From Dallia pectoralis (taxonomy: Eukaryota > Chordata > Actinopteri > Esociformes > Umbridae), in assembly GCA_029465975.1 (NCBI GenBank), contig CM055756.1:12712358-12776357 (forward strand): a stretch of DNA of 64,000 bases, written 5' to 3'. Position numbers and translations under genes: made by a program. This document shows positions 1 through 12,371 of this stretch, piece after piece; the stretch's first letter is position 1, and the number at the start of each line of letters is the position of its first letter. Below the pieces are notes generated by a model. It was not told the origin of the DNA. It made no database searches and saw only the letters and a list, made by a program, of their open reading frames with translations.

Positions 1-1082
1 ATGCGTTGACCTGGTGACAGAGGTGAGAGGGTTTAATGACCCCCAGAAAGAGGAGTACTTCAGGAAGAGATTCAGTGATGAGGACCTGGCCAGCAGAATC
101 ATCTCACACATAAAGACATCAAGGAGCCTCCACATTATGTGTCACATACCAGTCTTCTGTTGGATATCAGCCACTGTCCTTGAGACGATGCTGAAAGAAG
201 CAGAGAAGGACGACATCCCCAAAACACTGAGATGTATGAACACTTCCTGCTCATCCAAACCAGTCTGAAAAACAGGAAGTACAACAATGAGACAGAGACA
301 AACCAAAGGACAATGTCTCAGTCAGACAGAGAGATGATCCTGAAGCTGTCAAAGCTTTCTTTCCAACAACTGCAGAAGGGCAACCTGATCTTCTATGAGC
401 AGGACCTGAGAGAGTGTGGCATTGATGTTCGAGAGGCATCAGAGTACTCAGCTCTGTGTACAGAAATATTCATTGAAGAATCTGGTCTTTTTCATGATAA
501 GGTCTTCAGCTTAGTTCATCTGAGCTTTCAGGAGTTTCTAGCAGCAGTACATGCTCTAGAGTCCTGCCTGGGCAAAACAGAAGTTGTTTTCCAATCCACT
601 CAATTAACATACCACCATGATTATGAAGTAATGAAGTCAAACAAGATTGCTGACTTACACAGGAAAGTAGTAGACCTGGCATTAAGGAGTGAGAATGGAC
701 ACCTGGACCTGTTCCTCCGCTTCCTTCTGGGTCTCTCACTGAAATCCAATCAGAATGTTTTATGAGGTATTCTGACATTGACAGGAAGTACAACACAGGG
801 CAGTGAGGAAACAGTTAAGATTACAGTAGATTACATTTCACAGAAGATAAAAGAGAAATCCTCACCAGAAAGGATCATCAACTTGTTCCACTGTCTGAAT
901 GAACTTAGTGCCAATCTCTAGTGGAAGACATACAGACTTGAACCTCAACAATGTTCAGCTCTGGCCTATCTGTTACTGATGTCAGAAGAAGTACTGGAGG
1001 AGTTTAACTTGAAGACATACAGGACATCAGAGGAAGGATATCAGAGGTTGCTGCCAGTAGTGAAAACCTGCAAGAGAGCACT
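1..1082 (+). pseudogene. NACHT C-terminal and winged-helix exon, broken
   Basis: The first frame reads typical fish NACHT C-terminal sequence, including SLHIMCHIPVFCWI. After a frame change near 228 the second frame continues through the helical region with the motif LSFQEFLAAVHALE, and stops at about 763. Homologous sequence goes on in other frames to LLPVVKTCKRAL. The exon ends at 1082 with donor GTAAGT. No Walker motifs are present because the exon start lies before the window. Confidence 0.75.
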
Positions 1083-2572
1083 GTAAGTTCTGCTAATGTT
1101 TTAATGTTTACACTGTCATTATTAAGAGAGCACTGTAAGTTCTGCCAATGTTTTAATGTTTACACTGTCATTATCAAGAGAGCACTGTAAGTTCTGCTAA
1201 TGTTTTAATGTTTACACTGTCATTATTAAGAGAGCACTGTAAGTTCTGCTAATGTTTTAATGTTTACACTGTCATTATTAAGAGAGCACTGTAAGTTCTG
1301 CTAATGTTTTAATGTTTACACTGTCATTATTCATTAGTTCTTAATGTTTTAATGTTTACACTGTCATTATTAAGAGAGCACTGTAAGTTCTGCTAATGTT
1401 TTAATGTTTACACTGTCATTATTAAGAGAGCACTGTAAGTTCTGCTAATGTTTTAATGTTTACACTGTCATTATCAAGAGAGCACTGTAAGTTCTGCTAA
1501 TGTTTTAATGTTTACACTGTCATTATTAAGAGAGCATTGTAAGTTCTGCTAATGTTTTAATGTTTACACTGTCATTATTAAGAGAGCACTGTAAGTTCTG
1601 CTAATGTTTTAATGTTTACACTGTCATTATTAAGAGAGCACTGTAAGTTCTGCTAATGTTTTAATGTTTACACTGTCATTATTAAGAGAGCATTGTAAGT
1701 TCTGCTAATGTTTTAATGTTTACACTGTCATTATTAAGAGAGCACTGTAAGTTCTGCTAATGTTTTAATGTTTACACTGTCATTATTAAGAGAGCACTGT
1801 AAGTTCTGCTAATGTTTTAATGTTTACACTGTCATTATTAAGAGAGCACTGTAAGTTCTGCTAATGTTTTAATGTTTACACTGTCATTATTAAGAGAGCA
1901 TTGTAAGTTCTGCTAATGTTTTAATTTTAATGTTTACACTAAGTTCTCATGTTTTAATGTTTACACTGAGAGCACTGTAAGTTCTGCTAATGTTTTAATG
2001 TTTACACTGTCATTATTAAGAGAGCATTGTAAGTTCTGCTAATGTTTTAATGTTTACACTGTCATTATTAAGAGAGCACTGTAAGTTCTGCTAATGTTTT
2101 AATGTTTACACTGTCATTATTAAGAGAGCATTGTAAGTTCTGCTAATGTTTTAATGTTTACACTGTCATTATTAAGAGAGCACTGTAAGTTCTGCTAATG
2201 TTTTAATGTTTACACTGTCATTATTAAGAGAGCACTGTAAGTTCTGCTAATGTTTTAATGTTTACACTGTCATTATTAAGAGAGCACTGTAAGTTCTGCT
2301 AATGTTTTAATGTTTTACATGTTTACACTGTCATTATTAAGTTTTAATGTTTACACTGTCATTATTAAGAGAGCACTGTAAGTTCTGCTAATGTTTTAAT
2401 GTTTACACTGTCATTATTAAGAGAGCACTGTAAGTTCTGCTAATGTTTTAATGTTTACACTGTCATTATCAAGAGAGCATTGTAAGTTCTGCCAATGTTT
2501 TAATGTTTAAACTGTCATTATTAAGAGAGCATTGTAATTTCTGCTAATGTTTTAATGTTTACACTGTCATTA
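1072..2572 (+). repeat. 52-bp minisatellite copying an NLR exon end plus 5' splice site
   Basis: About 28 copies of a 52-bp unit. Each unit begins with the last 11 nt of the NACHT exon (AAGAGAGCACT), followed by the intact donor GTAAGT and intron sequence. The first copy is the real exon-intron junction at 1082/1083. Most copies are identical or differ at one or two positions; a few are shortened (about 1920-1980 and 2310-2345). Confidence 0.95.
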
Positions 2573-2910
2573 GTCTGAAGGCTTTGCACATCTAATATAT
2601 TATCTCCTGTCTCCAGACTGGATGGCTGTAACCTCACATATAAATCCTGGGATACTCTGGCTTTAAGTCTACAGACACCAAACTGCCCCCTGAGAGAATT
2701 GTACCTCAGCTACAATCCCCTGGAAGATAACGGAGTGGTGCTGCTCTGTTCTGGACCAACCTGTCCACTTATCAACATAGAGACACTTGTGTGAGTTCAC
2801 AATCTGCAATTTATTTAGTTCATTACTTGATTCACTTGATTATTATAATTATTATCACTTGATTCACTTCACATTTAGTTCATCACTTGATTAGATATGT
2901 CCCGTTTAAG

Positions 2911-3085
2911 GGTTGGGTATGACCCGGTCCAGTGTTAGGTATGACCCGGTCCAGGGTTGGGTATGACCCGGTCCAGTGTTAGGTATGACCCGGTCCAGGG
3001 TTAGGTATGACCCGGTCCAGTGTTAGGTATGACCCGGTCCAGTGTTAGGTATGACCCGGTCCAGGGTTAGGTATGACCGGGTCCA
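2911..3085 (+). repeat. 22-bp minisatellite in NLR intron
   Basis: About eight copies of a 22-bp unit with the core GGTATGACCCGGTCCAG, alternating GTGTTA and GGTTA joints. Lies inside the intron between the first two LRR exons. Confidence 0.9.
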
Positions 3086-5090
3086 ACACTTAAATCCAAC
3101 ACCTTATACAGATAAAGAAGTGACGCAGCGCTTATAAATGTAGACACGTGTCACACAGAGACTCAGTAGCTACCTATTACAACAACACGTAACGTAAAAC
3201 AATACCACACAAAGATATGATCAAACACAGGATGCCAATATAAGATTCTAATGAGGGAATGGGCACCATTACACCTTGGTTGACGCTTAGTACAAACATT
3301 TAGATATAAAGGCTATTGTAACCTTTTTCTGAACTATTGTTCTGTTTGTGACATCATGATAATCTCTCTCCAGACTGTCAGGTTGTGGAATAACAGAGGA
3401 AGGCTGTGCTTCTCTGGTCTCAGCTCTGAAGTCAAACCCCTCAAACCTGAAAGCGTTAGATCTGAGTAACAATGACCTGAAGGATACAGGGGTGAAGCAG
3501 CTCTCTGCTTTGGTGAAAAATCCACAATGTAGTATGGAGACTCTGAGGTGAGTAATAATAAACAATAACACAACGATAAACATGACAACAACACAACAAA
3601 AGGGGATTACACACATCTGCTGTTTCCACCTCCACCGAGCTGCCAGAAGGTCAAAGACTTCATCCCTGGTAAAGATCTAACCATGTCAGACATCCCTGCA
3701 AAGGAAACACACTACAACTAACAGGACCACCATTAAAATGTAACTTTGTACGTACAGTTCAGCGTGGGTTATTTAGAATTGGGCGGTTACAGGAACAGCT
3801 AACTCATCCACACACCAATAATATCTAGTTGGGGAGGTTACAGGAACAGCTAACTTATCCACACACCAATACTATCTAGTGGGTTTTTATGGATGTGTGA
3901 CATTAAACATAGAGTTATTTAAATTGCTAAAATAAATATATTTGAAACATAGAAGTGGGGGAAATATAAAACTGATACACATGTAGGAGTTTAATGGAAG
4001 CAGTTGGATTGACTCTCTACAGGCTGTCAGGCTGTCTGGTCACAGAGGAAGGCTGTGCTTCTCTGGTCTCAGCTCTGAAGTCAAACCCCTCACATCTGAA
4101 AGAGTTAGATCTGAGTAACAATGACCTAGACGATAAGAGAGTGGATCAGCTCTCCGTTTTGCTGAGAGATCCACATTGCAGAATGGAGACTCTGAGGTGA
4201 GTGAACACATATTGTTAGGGTTAGGTTATTTGATTTAGTCATGAATTACAAACAGACAGTTTCAAAATGGTAAAATACAGGTTTCATTTTTTTCCCAACC
4301 TGGTGGTCTATGCTAAATACATCAACTAGGCACCTAGTTTATTTAGGTTCCACAACAGTGTGGATGAAACAGATAAAGTTGGGGACCATTTTCAGTTAAA
4401 ACCACACTATCCATGTTCAAACAATGCTTCATTTAGTTTTTTTCTCTCATACTTTCTTCCCTATTCTAAACATTAGGGTCAACGAACAGTTAACAAATAA
4501 ATGGTTAAATGAATAAACTTAAGAGATCCATTTATATATTTCTGACCAGCAGATGTCACTGCTGTGAACTGTTTAATAACTCAAATAATGAACCTTTTTA
4601 ACCATCAACAGGTTTTAAATGCCCAGGTTTCCCCTAACACTTTAAAGTGCAGAGACTTTGTATATATTAGTAGTTTGTGAACTCATGATTGACTCTCTAC
4701 AGGCTGTCAGGCTGTCTGGTCACAGATGAAGGCTGTGCTTCTCTGGTCTCAGCTCTGAAAACAAACCCCTCACACCTGAAAGAACTGGATCTGAGTTACA
4801 ATCACCTAGGAGACTCTGGAGTCAGACTGCTCTCTGCTGGACTGGAGGATCCACACTGGAGATTAGAGAAACTCAGGTGTGTTCTGATAAGTATACTAGA
4901 AGCTTGTGGACTAGGCCTTGTAAATATAAATAGTAATGGAGTAATGGAGGGATCCACAGTGGTTAATGTAGGTCCAACCAAATATCTGTTATAAGATACA
5001 GTGATGTGTTATAACTGTATACAGTAATAAAACATAGGGCACTATGAGAAACAGAGTCAAGTGTGCATGGTGTGTAATGAAAAGATCTGG

Positions 5091-5092
<2 letters not shown>

Positions 5093-5127
<35 letters not shown>
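5093..5127 (+). repeat. (GT)n microsatellite
   Basis: About 17 GT units in the intron before the 47-nt linker exon of the NLR. Confidence 0.9.
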
Positions 5128-5131
<4 letters not shown>

Positions 5132-5446
5132 CGTCACTGAATGACAGTCTGCTCTTCTTCTTCCACAGTATGGATCATTCTGGAGAGTGGATGTTGAGAT
5201 CAGGACTAAAGAAATGTAAGTGATTTATTATTCAGAACTAATACATAGCCGGTGTGTGTGTTCAGATGTTTGTTTGTGTAACGTAGGTTTGTATGTATAT
5301 GTCGGTGCTTTTACATTAGTGTATGTTGGTTTCCTTATACTTGTGTGTGTGTGTGTGTGTGTTTTAGTGTCATACTATAAAAATAAAACATGCATGTGTG
5401 TGTATAATTTGAAGGATGATGTGTAATCTTGTGTCTCATCCATCAG

Positions 5447-5994
5447 ATGTGTGTGATCTCACACTGGACCCAAACACAGTAAACAGGAACCTCTCTCTGT
5501 CTGAGGAGAACAGAAAGGTGACATGGGGCACAGAGGAGCAGCCGTATCCTGATCACCCAGAGAGATTTGACTATCCACAGGTGTTGTGTAGAGAGGGTCT
5601 GTCTGGACGCTGTTACTGGGAGGTGGAGAGGAGTGGGGGAGGGGCTTATATTGGAGTGACATATAAAGGAATCAACAGGAAAGGAATGGGTAGTGACTCT
5701 GCTTTTGGACGCAATAACAAGTCCTGGAGTCTGGACTGTTATGGTAACCGATACTGTGTCTGGAACAATAATAAAAGAACAGACATACCTGTCACCCCCT
5801 CAGACTCTCACAGAGCAGCAGTGTATCTGGACTGGCCAGCTGGTACTCTGTCCTTCTACAGGGTTTCCTCTGACACACTGACTCACCTGTACACATTCAA
5901 AACCACATTCACTGAGCCCCTCTATCCAGGGATTAGGGTGTATAAATCGTCAGTGTCTCTGTGTCAGATGGTCCCTGTGTCAAACACAACATGA
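5447..5994 (+). CDS. B30.2 (PRY-SPRY) terminal exon of the NLR
   Basis: The acceptor is at 5445-5446 and the reading frame is continuous with the 47-nt linker exon. PRY starts at CDLTLDPNTVNRNLSLSEE. SPRY has WEVE, YIGVTYKGI, SWSLDCYG and a C-terminal LYPGIRVYKSSVSLCQM segment. About 182 residues, the normal size for this domain, ending at TGA 5992-5994. B30.2 domains in fish NLRs are thought to bind ligand or partner proteins. The last 38 nt are the seed of the 50-bp array that follows. Confidence 0.85.
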
Positions 5995-6796
5995 TGTGTA
6001 TTATAACTCTGTGTCAGATGGTCCCTGTGTCAAACACAACATGATGTTTATTATAACTCTGTGTCAGATGGTCCCTGTGTCAAACACAACATGATGTGTA
6101 TTATAACTCTGTGTCAGATGGTCCCTGTGTCAAACACAACATGATGTTTATTATAACTCTGTGTCAGATGGTCCCTGTGTCAAACACAACATGATGTTTA
6201 TTATAACTCTGTGTCAGATGGTCCCTGTGTCAAACACAACATGATGTTTATTATAACTCTGTGTCAGATGGTCCCTGTGTCAAACACAACATGATGTGTA
6301 TTATAACTCTGTGTCAGATGGTCCCTGATAAACACAACATGATGTTTATTATAACTCTGTGTCAGATGGTCCCTGTGTCAAACACAACATGATGTTTATT
6401 ATAACTCTGTGTCAGATGGTCCCTGTGTCAAACACAACATGATGTGTATTATAACTCTGTGTCAGATGGTCCCTGTGTCAAACACAACATGATGTGTATT
6501 ATAACACTGTGTCAGATGGTCCCTGTGTCAAACACAACATGATGATGTGTATTATAACACTGTGTCAGATGGTCCCTGATAAACACAACATGATGTTTAT
6601 TATAACTCTGTGTCAGATGGTCCCTGTGTCAAACACAACATGATGTTTATTATAACTCTGTGTCAGATGGTCCCTGTGTCAAACACAACATGATGTGTAT
6701 TATAACTCTGTGTCAGATGGTCCCTGTGTCAAACACAACATGATGTTTATTATAACTCTGTGTCAGATGGTCCCTGATAAACACAACATGATGTTT
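5957..6796 (+). repeat. 50-bp minisatellite copying the NLR C-terminus and stop codon
   Basis: About 16-17 copies of a 50-bp unit. The first copy is the real end of the B30.2 exon: 38 nt coding LCQMVPVSNTT plus TGA. Every later copy repeats these codons and the stop, so the 3' UTR is built from copies of the gene's own end. Some copies lack 4 nt (GTGTCA changed to ATA). Confidence 0.95.
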
Positions 6797-6960
6797 CACT
6801 CTAATCTTGGTCATGTTCAGTGGGGCACACCGTAGTAAAAGACTAAGAATAGCTTACCAAAAAGGATGACCATGGCCAATAAGTGATCTATGTACTTTCA
6901 TATCCAGCCATCCTGGACACTATCGGCTCTGATACAAAAAACACTCAATGGACATCCTCA

Positions 6961-9160
6961 ATTATAACTAGATATTACTCTTCATTTACACACCTGTATA
7001 TATAACTAGATATTACTCTTCATTTACACACCTGTATATATAACTAGATATTACTCTTCATTTACACACCTGTATATATAACTAGATATTACTCTTCTTT
7101 TACACACGTGTTTATATAACTAGATATTACTCTTCTTTTACACACCTGTTTATATAACTAGATATTACTCTTCATTTACACACCTGTATATATAACTAGA
7201 TATTACTCTTCTTTTACACACCTGTATATATAACTAGATATTACTCTTCTTTTACACACCTGTATATATAACTAGATATTACTCTTCATTTACACACCTG
7301 TATATATAACTAGATATTACTCTTCTTTTACACACCTGTATATATAACTAGATATTACTCTTCTTTTACACACCTGTTTATATAACTAGATATTACTCTT
7401 CTTTTACACACCTGTATATATAACTAGATATTACTCTTCTTTTACACACCTGTATATATAACTAGATATTACTCTTCTTTTACACACCTGTATATACAAC
7501 TAGATATTGCTCTTATTTTGCACAACTGTATATATAACTAGATATTACTCTTCATTTACACACCTGTATATATAACTAGATATTACTCTTCTTTTACACA
7601 CCTGTATATACAACTAGATATTACTCTTCTTTTACACACCTGTTTATATAACTAGATATTACTCTTCTTTTACACACCTGTATATACAACTAGATATTGC
7701 TCTTATTTTGCACAACTGTATATATAACTAGATATTACTCTTCATTTACACACCTGTATATATAACTAGATATTACTCTTCTTTTACACACCTGTATATA
7801 CAACTAGATATTACTCTTCTTTTACACACCTGTATTGCTCTTCTTTTGCACATCTGTATATACAACTAGATATTGCTCTTCTTTTGCACATCTGTATATA
7901 CAACTAGATATTACTCTTCTTTTACACACCTGTTTATATAACTAGATATTACTCTTCTTTTACACACCTGTATATAAAACTAGATATTGCTCTTATTTTG
8001 CACAACTGTATATATAACTAGATATTACTCTTCATTTACACACCTGTATATATAACTAGATATTACTCTTCTTTTACACACCTGTATATACAACTAGATA
8101 TTACTCTTCTTTTACACACCTGTATTGCTCTTCTTTTGCACATCTGTATATACAACTAGATATTGCTCTTCTTTTGCACATCTGTATATACAACTAGACA
8201 TTGCTCTTCATTTACACACCTGTATATATAACTAGATATTACTCTTCATTTACACACCTGTATACATAACTAGATATTACTCTTCATTTACACAACTGTA
8301 TATACAACTAGACATTACTCTTCATTTACACACCTGTATATATAACTAGAGATTACTCTTCATTTACACACCTGTATATATAACTAGATATTACTCTTCT
8401 TTTACACACCTGTATATACACAACTAGATATTGCTCTTATTTTGCACAACTGTATATATAACTAGATATTACTCTTCATTTACACACCTGTATATATAAC
8501 TAGATATTACTCTTCTTTTACACACCTGTATATACAACTAGATATTACTCTTCTTTTACACACCTGTATTGCTCTTCTTTTGCACATCTGTATATACAAC
8601 TAGATATTGCTCTTCTTTTGCACATCTGTATATACAACTAGATATTACTCTTCTTTTACACACCTGTTTATATAACTAGATATTACTCTTCTTTTACACA
8701 CCTGTATATACAACTAGATATTGCTCTTATTTTGCACAACTGTATATATAACTAGATATTACTCTTCATTTACACACCTGTATATATAACTAGATATTAC
8801 TCTTCTTTTACACACCTGTATATACAACTAGATATTACTCTTCTTTTACACACCTGTATTGCTCTTCTTTTGCACATCTGTATATACAACTAGATATTGC
8901 TCTTCTTTTGCACATCTGTATATACAACTAGACATTGCTCTTCATTTACACACCTGTATATATAACTAGATATTACTCTTCATTTACACACCTGTATACA
9001 TAACTAGATATTACTCTTCATTTACACAACTGTATATACAACTAGACATTACTCTTCATTTACACACCTGTATATATAACTAGAGATTACTCTTCATTTA
9101 CACACCTGTATATATAACTAGATATTAGTCTTCTTTTAGACACCTGTATATACAACTAGA
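6961..9160 (+). repeat. 38-bp minisatellite with higher-order structure
   Basis: About 57 copies of a 38-bp unit containing AACTAGATATTACTCTTC and ACACACCTGTATATA. Variant units with TTGCTCTTATTTTGCACAAC and TTGCTCTTCTTTTGCACATC recur in the same order at about 7487, 7676, 7970, 8418 and 8705, showing that multi-unit blocks were duplicated. It lies downstream of the NLR. Confidence 0.95.
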
Positions 9161-9683
9161 CATATTTGATATATCATTTATTTTTTTCACATCACAAAAA
9201 CCTGACATTTTAGAGTTGTGGAGACCGTTTTATTTCCACTGATTTGTTAAAAAAGGTTAACATACCCAAGACAATACTTTTTGTTTTCACCACACAAGAA
9301 CTCACTTAACAGAAATCTAGAAACCACAATGAGTTACTTTAATGTGCAAATTAACTGAAGTTACTGACAGCAAAAATAAAATGTTTTCAATGTCTTTTCA
9401 CCTAGAGCTTATAAAGACATTCTCCAGAATATCTGTAAGAATGAGGCGTGGCATGAAATAAAACTTAACTACCTTAAAATCACGCACAATTGTTTATTAA
9501 ATATATTATCTTACCAATTACACATTTTGGCGAGGGCTTTTTGGCCTCCGCCCACCAGCTTTCTATTTCATACAGTTTATTCGCTGAAACACATTAGCTA
9601 AAATGAAAACAAATCTTAAATACTGATCCGCTGTCCAACACACTCAGGATACCAAACAGAAAGACAAAAGTGAAGTGTCAGAG
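9161..9683. other. Intergenic, no gene seen
   Basis: About 520 nt of AT-rich single-copy sequence between two arrays. I see no exon with plausible splice sites and no family similarity. Confidence 0.6.
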
Positions 9684-10513
9684 CACGTCTGTTAATATGA
9701 CCGCGTGACAGTGGCTTTGGGACACGTCTGTTAATATGACCGCGTGACAGTGGCTTTGGGACACGTCTGTTAATATGACCGCGTGTCAGTGGCTTTGGGA
9801 CACGTCTGTTAATATGACCGCGTGTCAGTGGCTTTGGGACATGTCTGTTAATATGACCGCGTGTCAGTGGCTTTGGGACACGTCTGTTAATATGACCGCG
9901 TGTCAGTGGCTTTGGGACACGTCTGTTAATATGACCGCGTGTCAGCGGCTTTGGGACACGTCTGTTAATATGACCGCTTGTCAGTGGCTTTGGGACACGT
10001 CTGTTAATATGACCGCGTGTCAGTGGCTTTGGGACACGTCTGTTAATATGACCGCGTGTCAGTGGCTTTGGGACACGTCTGTTAATATGACCGCGTGTCA
10101 GTGGCTTTGGGACACGTCTGTTAATATGACCGCGTGTCAGTGGCTTTGGGACACGTCTGTTAATATGACCGCGTGTCAGTGGCTTTGGGACACGTCTGTT
10201 AATATGACCGCGTGTCAGTGGCTTTCTGGGACATGTCTGTTAATATGACCGCGTGTCAGTGGCTTTGGGACACGTCTGTTAATATGACCGCGTGTCAGTG
10301 GCTTTGGGACACGTCTGTTAATATGACCGCGTGTCAGTGGCTTTGGGACACGTCTGTTAATATGACCGCGTGTCAGTGGCTTTGGGACACGTCTGTTAAT
10401 ATGACCGTGTGTCAGTGGCTTTGGGACACGTCTGTTAATATGACCGCGAGTCAGTGGCTTTGGGACACGTCTGTTAATATGACCGCGTGTCAGTGGCCTT
10501 GGGACACGTCTGT
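9684..10513 (+). repeat. 39-bp minisatellite
   Basis: About 21 copies of a 39-bp unit with the core GACCGCGTGTCAGTGGC and ACACGTCTGTTAATAT. The unit is a multiple of three and lacks stops in one frame, so it shows long open frames reading a 13-residue period. I consider these artefacts of the repeat. Confidence 0.95.
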
Positions 10514-10836
10514 AAATATTACTCTGCTATATTATTGGACGAAAGGACATCACTCACAATAATTAAAATTAATTAAAACAAATCCAATGTAAGTACACAC
10601 GATAATGTACTTTCAGTAACAGCTTTTGTTTAATGAGTCCAGGTGCTTATAAATCCCAACATCAAAACTAGACGATAAAGAAAACTACAAAGAGAGAGAA
10701 ATATTTTGTTCACTATTACAGTAAGGAAATATTAGCTCTGAAGCCAATGAACAACATTTGTTTTTTACACCCCTGCTTTAGACAGTAGATGTTAAAGGAA
10801 TGAATTATTGCAACAACAAGAAACAATACAGCCTAA

Positions 10837-10999
10837 GGTGGTGGTGGCCCAGACCCCGCCCACTTGGGTGGTGGTGGCCCAGACCCCACCCACTTGGGTG
10901 GTGGTGGCCCAGACCCCGCCCACTTGGGTGGTGGTGGCCCAGACCCCGCCCACTTGGGTGGTGGTGGCCCAGACCCCGCCCACTTGGGTGGTGGTGGTG
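10837..10999 (+). repeat. 30-bp GC-rich minisatellite
   Basis: Five and a half copies of a 30-bp unit (GTGGTGGTGGCCCAGACCCC then GCCCACTTGG). It lies downstream of cdipt, in or beyond its 3' UTR. Open in several frames only because of its period. Confidence 0.9.
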
Positions 11000-11084
11000 A
11001 TGGTTGAGACCAAATTGTTACACCCGTCCTCTCAAAACGACAGTAAATAAGGGGTGAGTGTGGTTGGTTCCCCCCCTTACTCCC

Positions 11085-11278
11085 CCACACACTCCTCTCC
11101 TCCCCCATACACTCCACCCACTCCCCTTTCCTCCCCCGCCCACTCCTCTCTTCTCCCATACACTCCACCCACTCCCCTTTCCTCCCCCGCCCACTCCTCT
11201 CTTCCCCCATACACTCCACCCACTCCCCTTTCCTCCCTCGCCCACTCCTCTCCTCCCCCATACACTCCCCTCTCCTCC
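11085..11278 (+). repeat. about 51-bp pyrimidine-rich minisatellite at the cdipt stop codon
   Basis: About 3.5 copies of a C/T-rich unit with ACTCCTCTC, CCCCCATACACTCCACCC and ACTCCCCTTTCCTCC. It begins directly after the cdipt stop codon (11279-11281 on the - strand), so it forms the start of the 3' UTR, purine-rich in the transcript. Confidence 0.85.
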
Positions 11279-12340
11279 TCACTCTGCCCTGGCCCGTTCC
11301 CTCTCACGGTCGGCCGTATCAATAGCAGCCATGTTCCTGGATGCAGTGATCAGATGGAGCAGACTAATGGCTGACTTCAGGACACAGACCACAGCACAGA
11401 TACAGAGGAGCCACTGCAGCCAGACTGGAGAGGAAAAAAGATTCATTCATTAAAAATTATCAGATTGTTATATTTAGTTACGTTGTTTTTGTCATCCTTA
11501 ATATTATAATAATTATGCTCACAATCTTATTCATTAATGTTACTGACGATATTGAAAATTAACTTCATATTATTTATATGGTACACTTCGACAACATCAT
11601 GCAATTAATTAATTTAATAAAGAAAAAGCAAGAGAGAGGGAGAGACACAGATGCATCTTGGTTTGGACTATTAACAGCTATTCACATGCAGACTGAGTTA
11701 ACTGGAGCTTCTCACTGTGACGTAGTTTCTACACGTATCATGTTTTTGTGTTGTTATTATATATTTACATCTTTGTGCAGTATGTACAGAGGTTTGTTTG
11801 CCTGTTGCCACCAACCAAATGTCACGAAGTATTCAGCTTCAGCGCCCCTGCTGGCCAAAATGTGTATTGCGTTTTTTGTAATATCTGAACTGACTTCAAT
11901 CGTCCCAAATTTACATTGATTTTCAACCGCCTCGGAGTACATCGTTACATCCATAATAGAGACAAAACAGTCTCTGAGTACATCGTTACATCCATAATAG
12001 ATACCATCTCTGAGTACATCGTTACATCCATAATAGATACCATCTCTGAGTACATCGTTACATCCATAATAGATACCATCTCTGAGTACATTGTTACATC
12101 CATAATAGACACCATCTCTGAGTACATCGTTACATCCATAATAAACAATCTAAACCAGGGTAATATGAACAGTGACTCACCATGGGGTTCCTCCATGTAG
12201 TAGAAGACGTAAAGCAGGCAGAAGAACAGCTCGTTTCCCATACACATGACGAACAGAACTGGCTGGAGGGACAGAGCGTATAGATCAGTGTGTGTGTGTG
12301 TGTGTAGGTGGTAAGTATATGTGTATTAATCATGGACACA

Positions 12341-12371
<31 letters not shown>

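Larger units (their letters stand above)
1..5994 (+). pseudogene. NLRC3-like NACHT-LRR-B30.2 gene, 3' part, NACHT exon disrupted
   Basis: This is the 3' portion of a fish-specific NLR (NLR-C type, cytosolic innate-immune sensor); the 5' end lies outside the window. Exons seen: end of the large NACHT exon (to 1082), LRR exons 2617-2790, 3374-3547, 4023-4196 and 4703-4876 (each 174 nt, the family's usual LRR exon size), a 47-nt linker exon 5169-5215, and the B30.2/SPRY exon 5447-5994. All junctions are AG/GT and the phases agree. The NACHT exon is damaged. An apparent deletion of about 4 nt near 228 shifts frame, a TGA lies at about 763, and a further frame break with an in-frame TAG lies near 917-919. 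The LRR and B30.2 exons are open. I read it as a pseudogene or a decayed allele. Indel errors in the assembly could also produce these breaks. Confidence 0.8.

Noticed and set aside
9775..10562. Long + strand open frames with a 13-residue period as a secreted or repeat protein
   Set aside because: They are created by a 39-bp tandem unit lacking stops; no splice context and no family.
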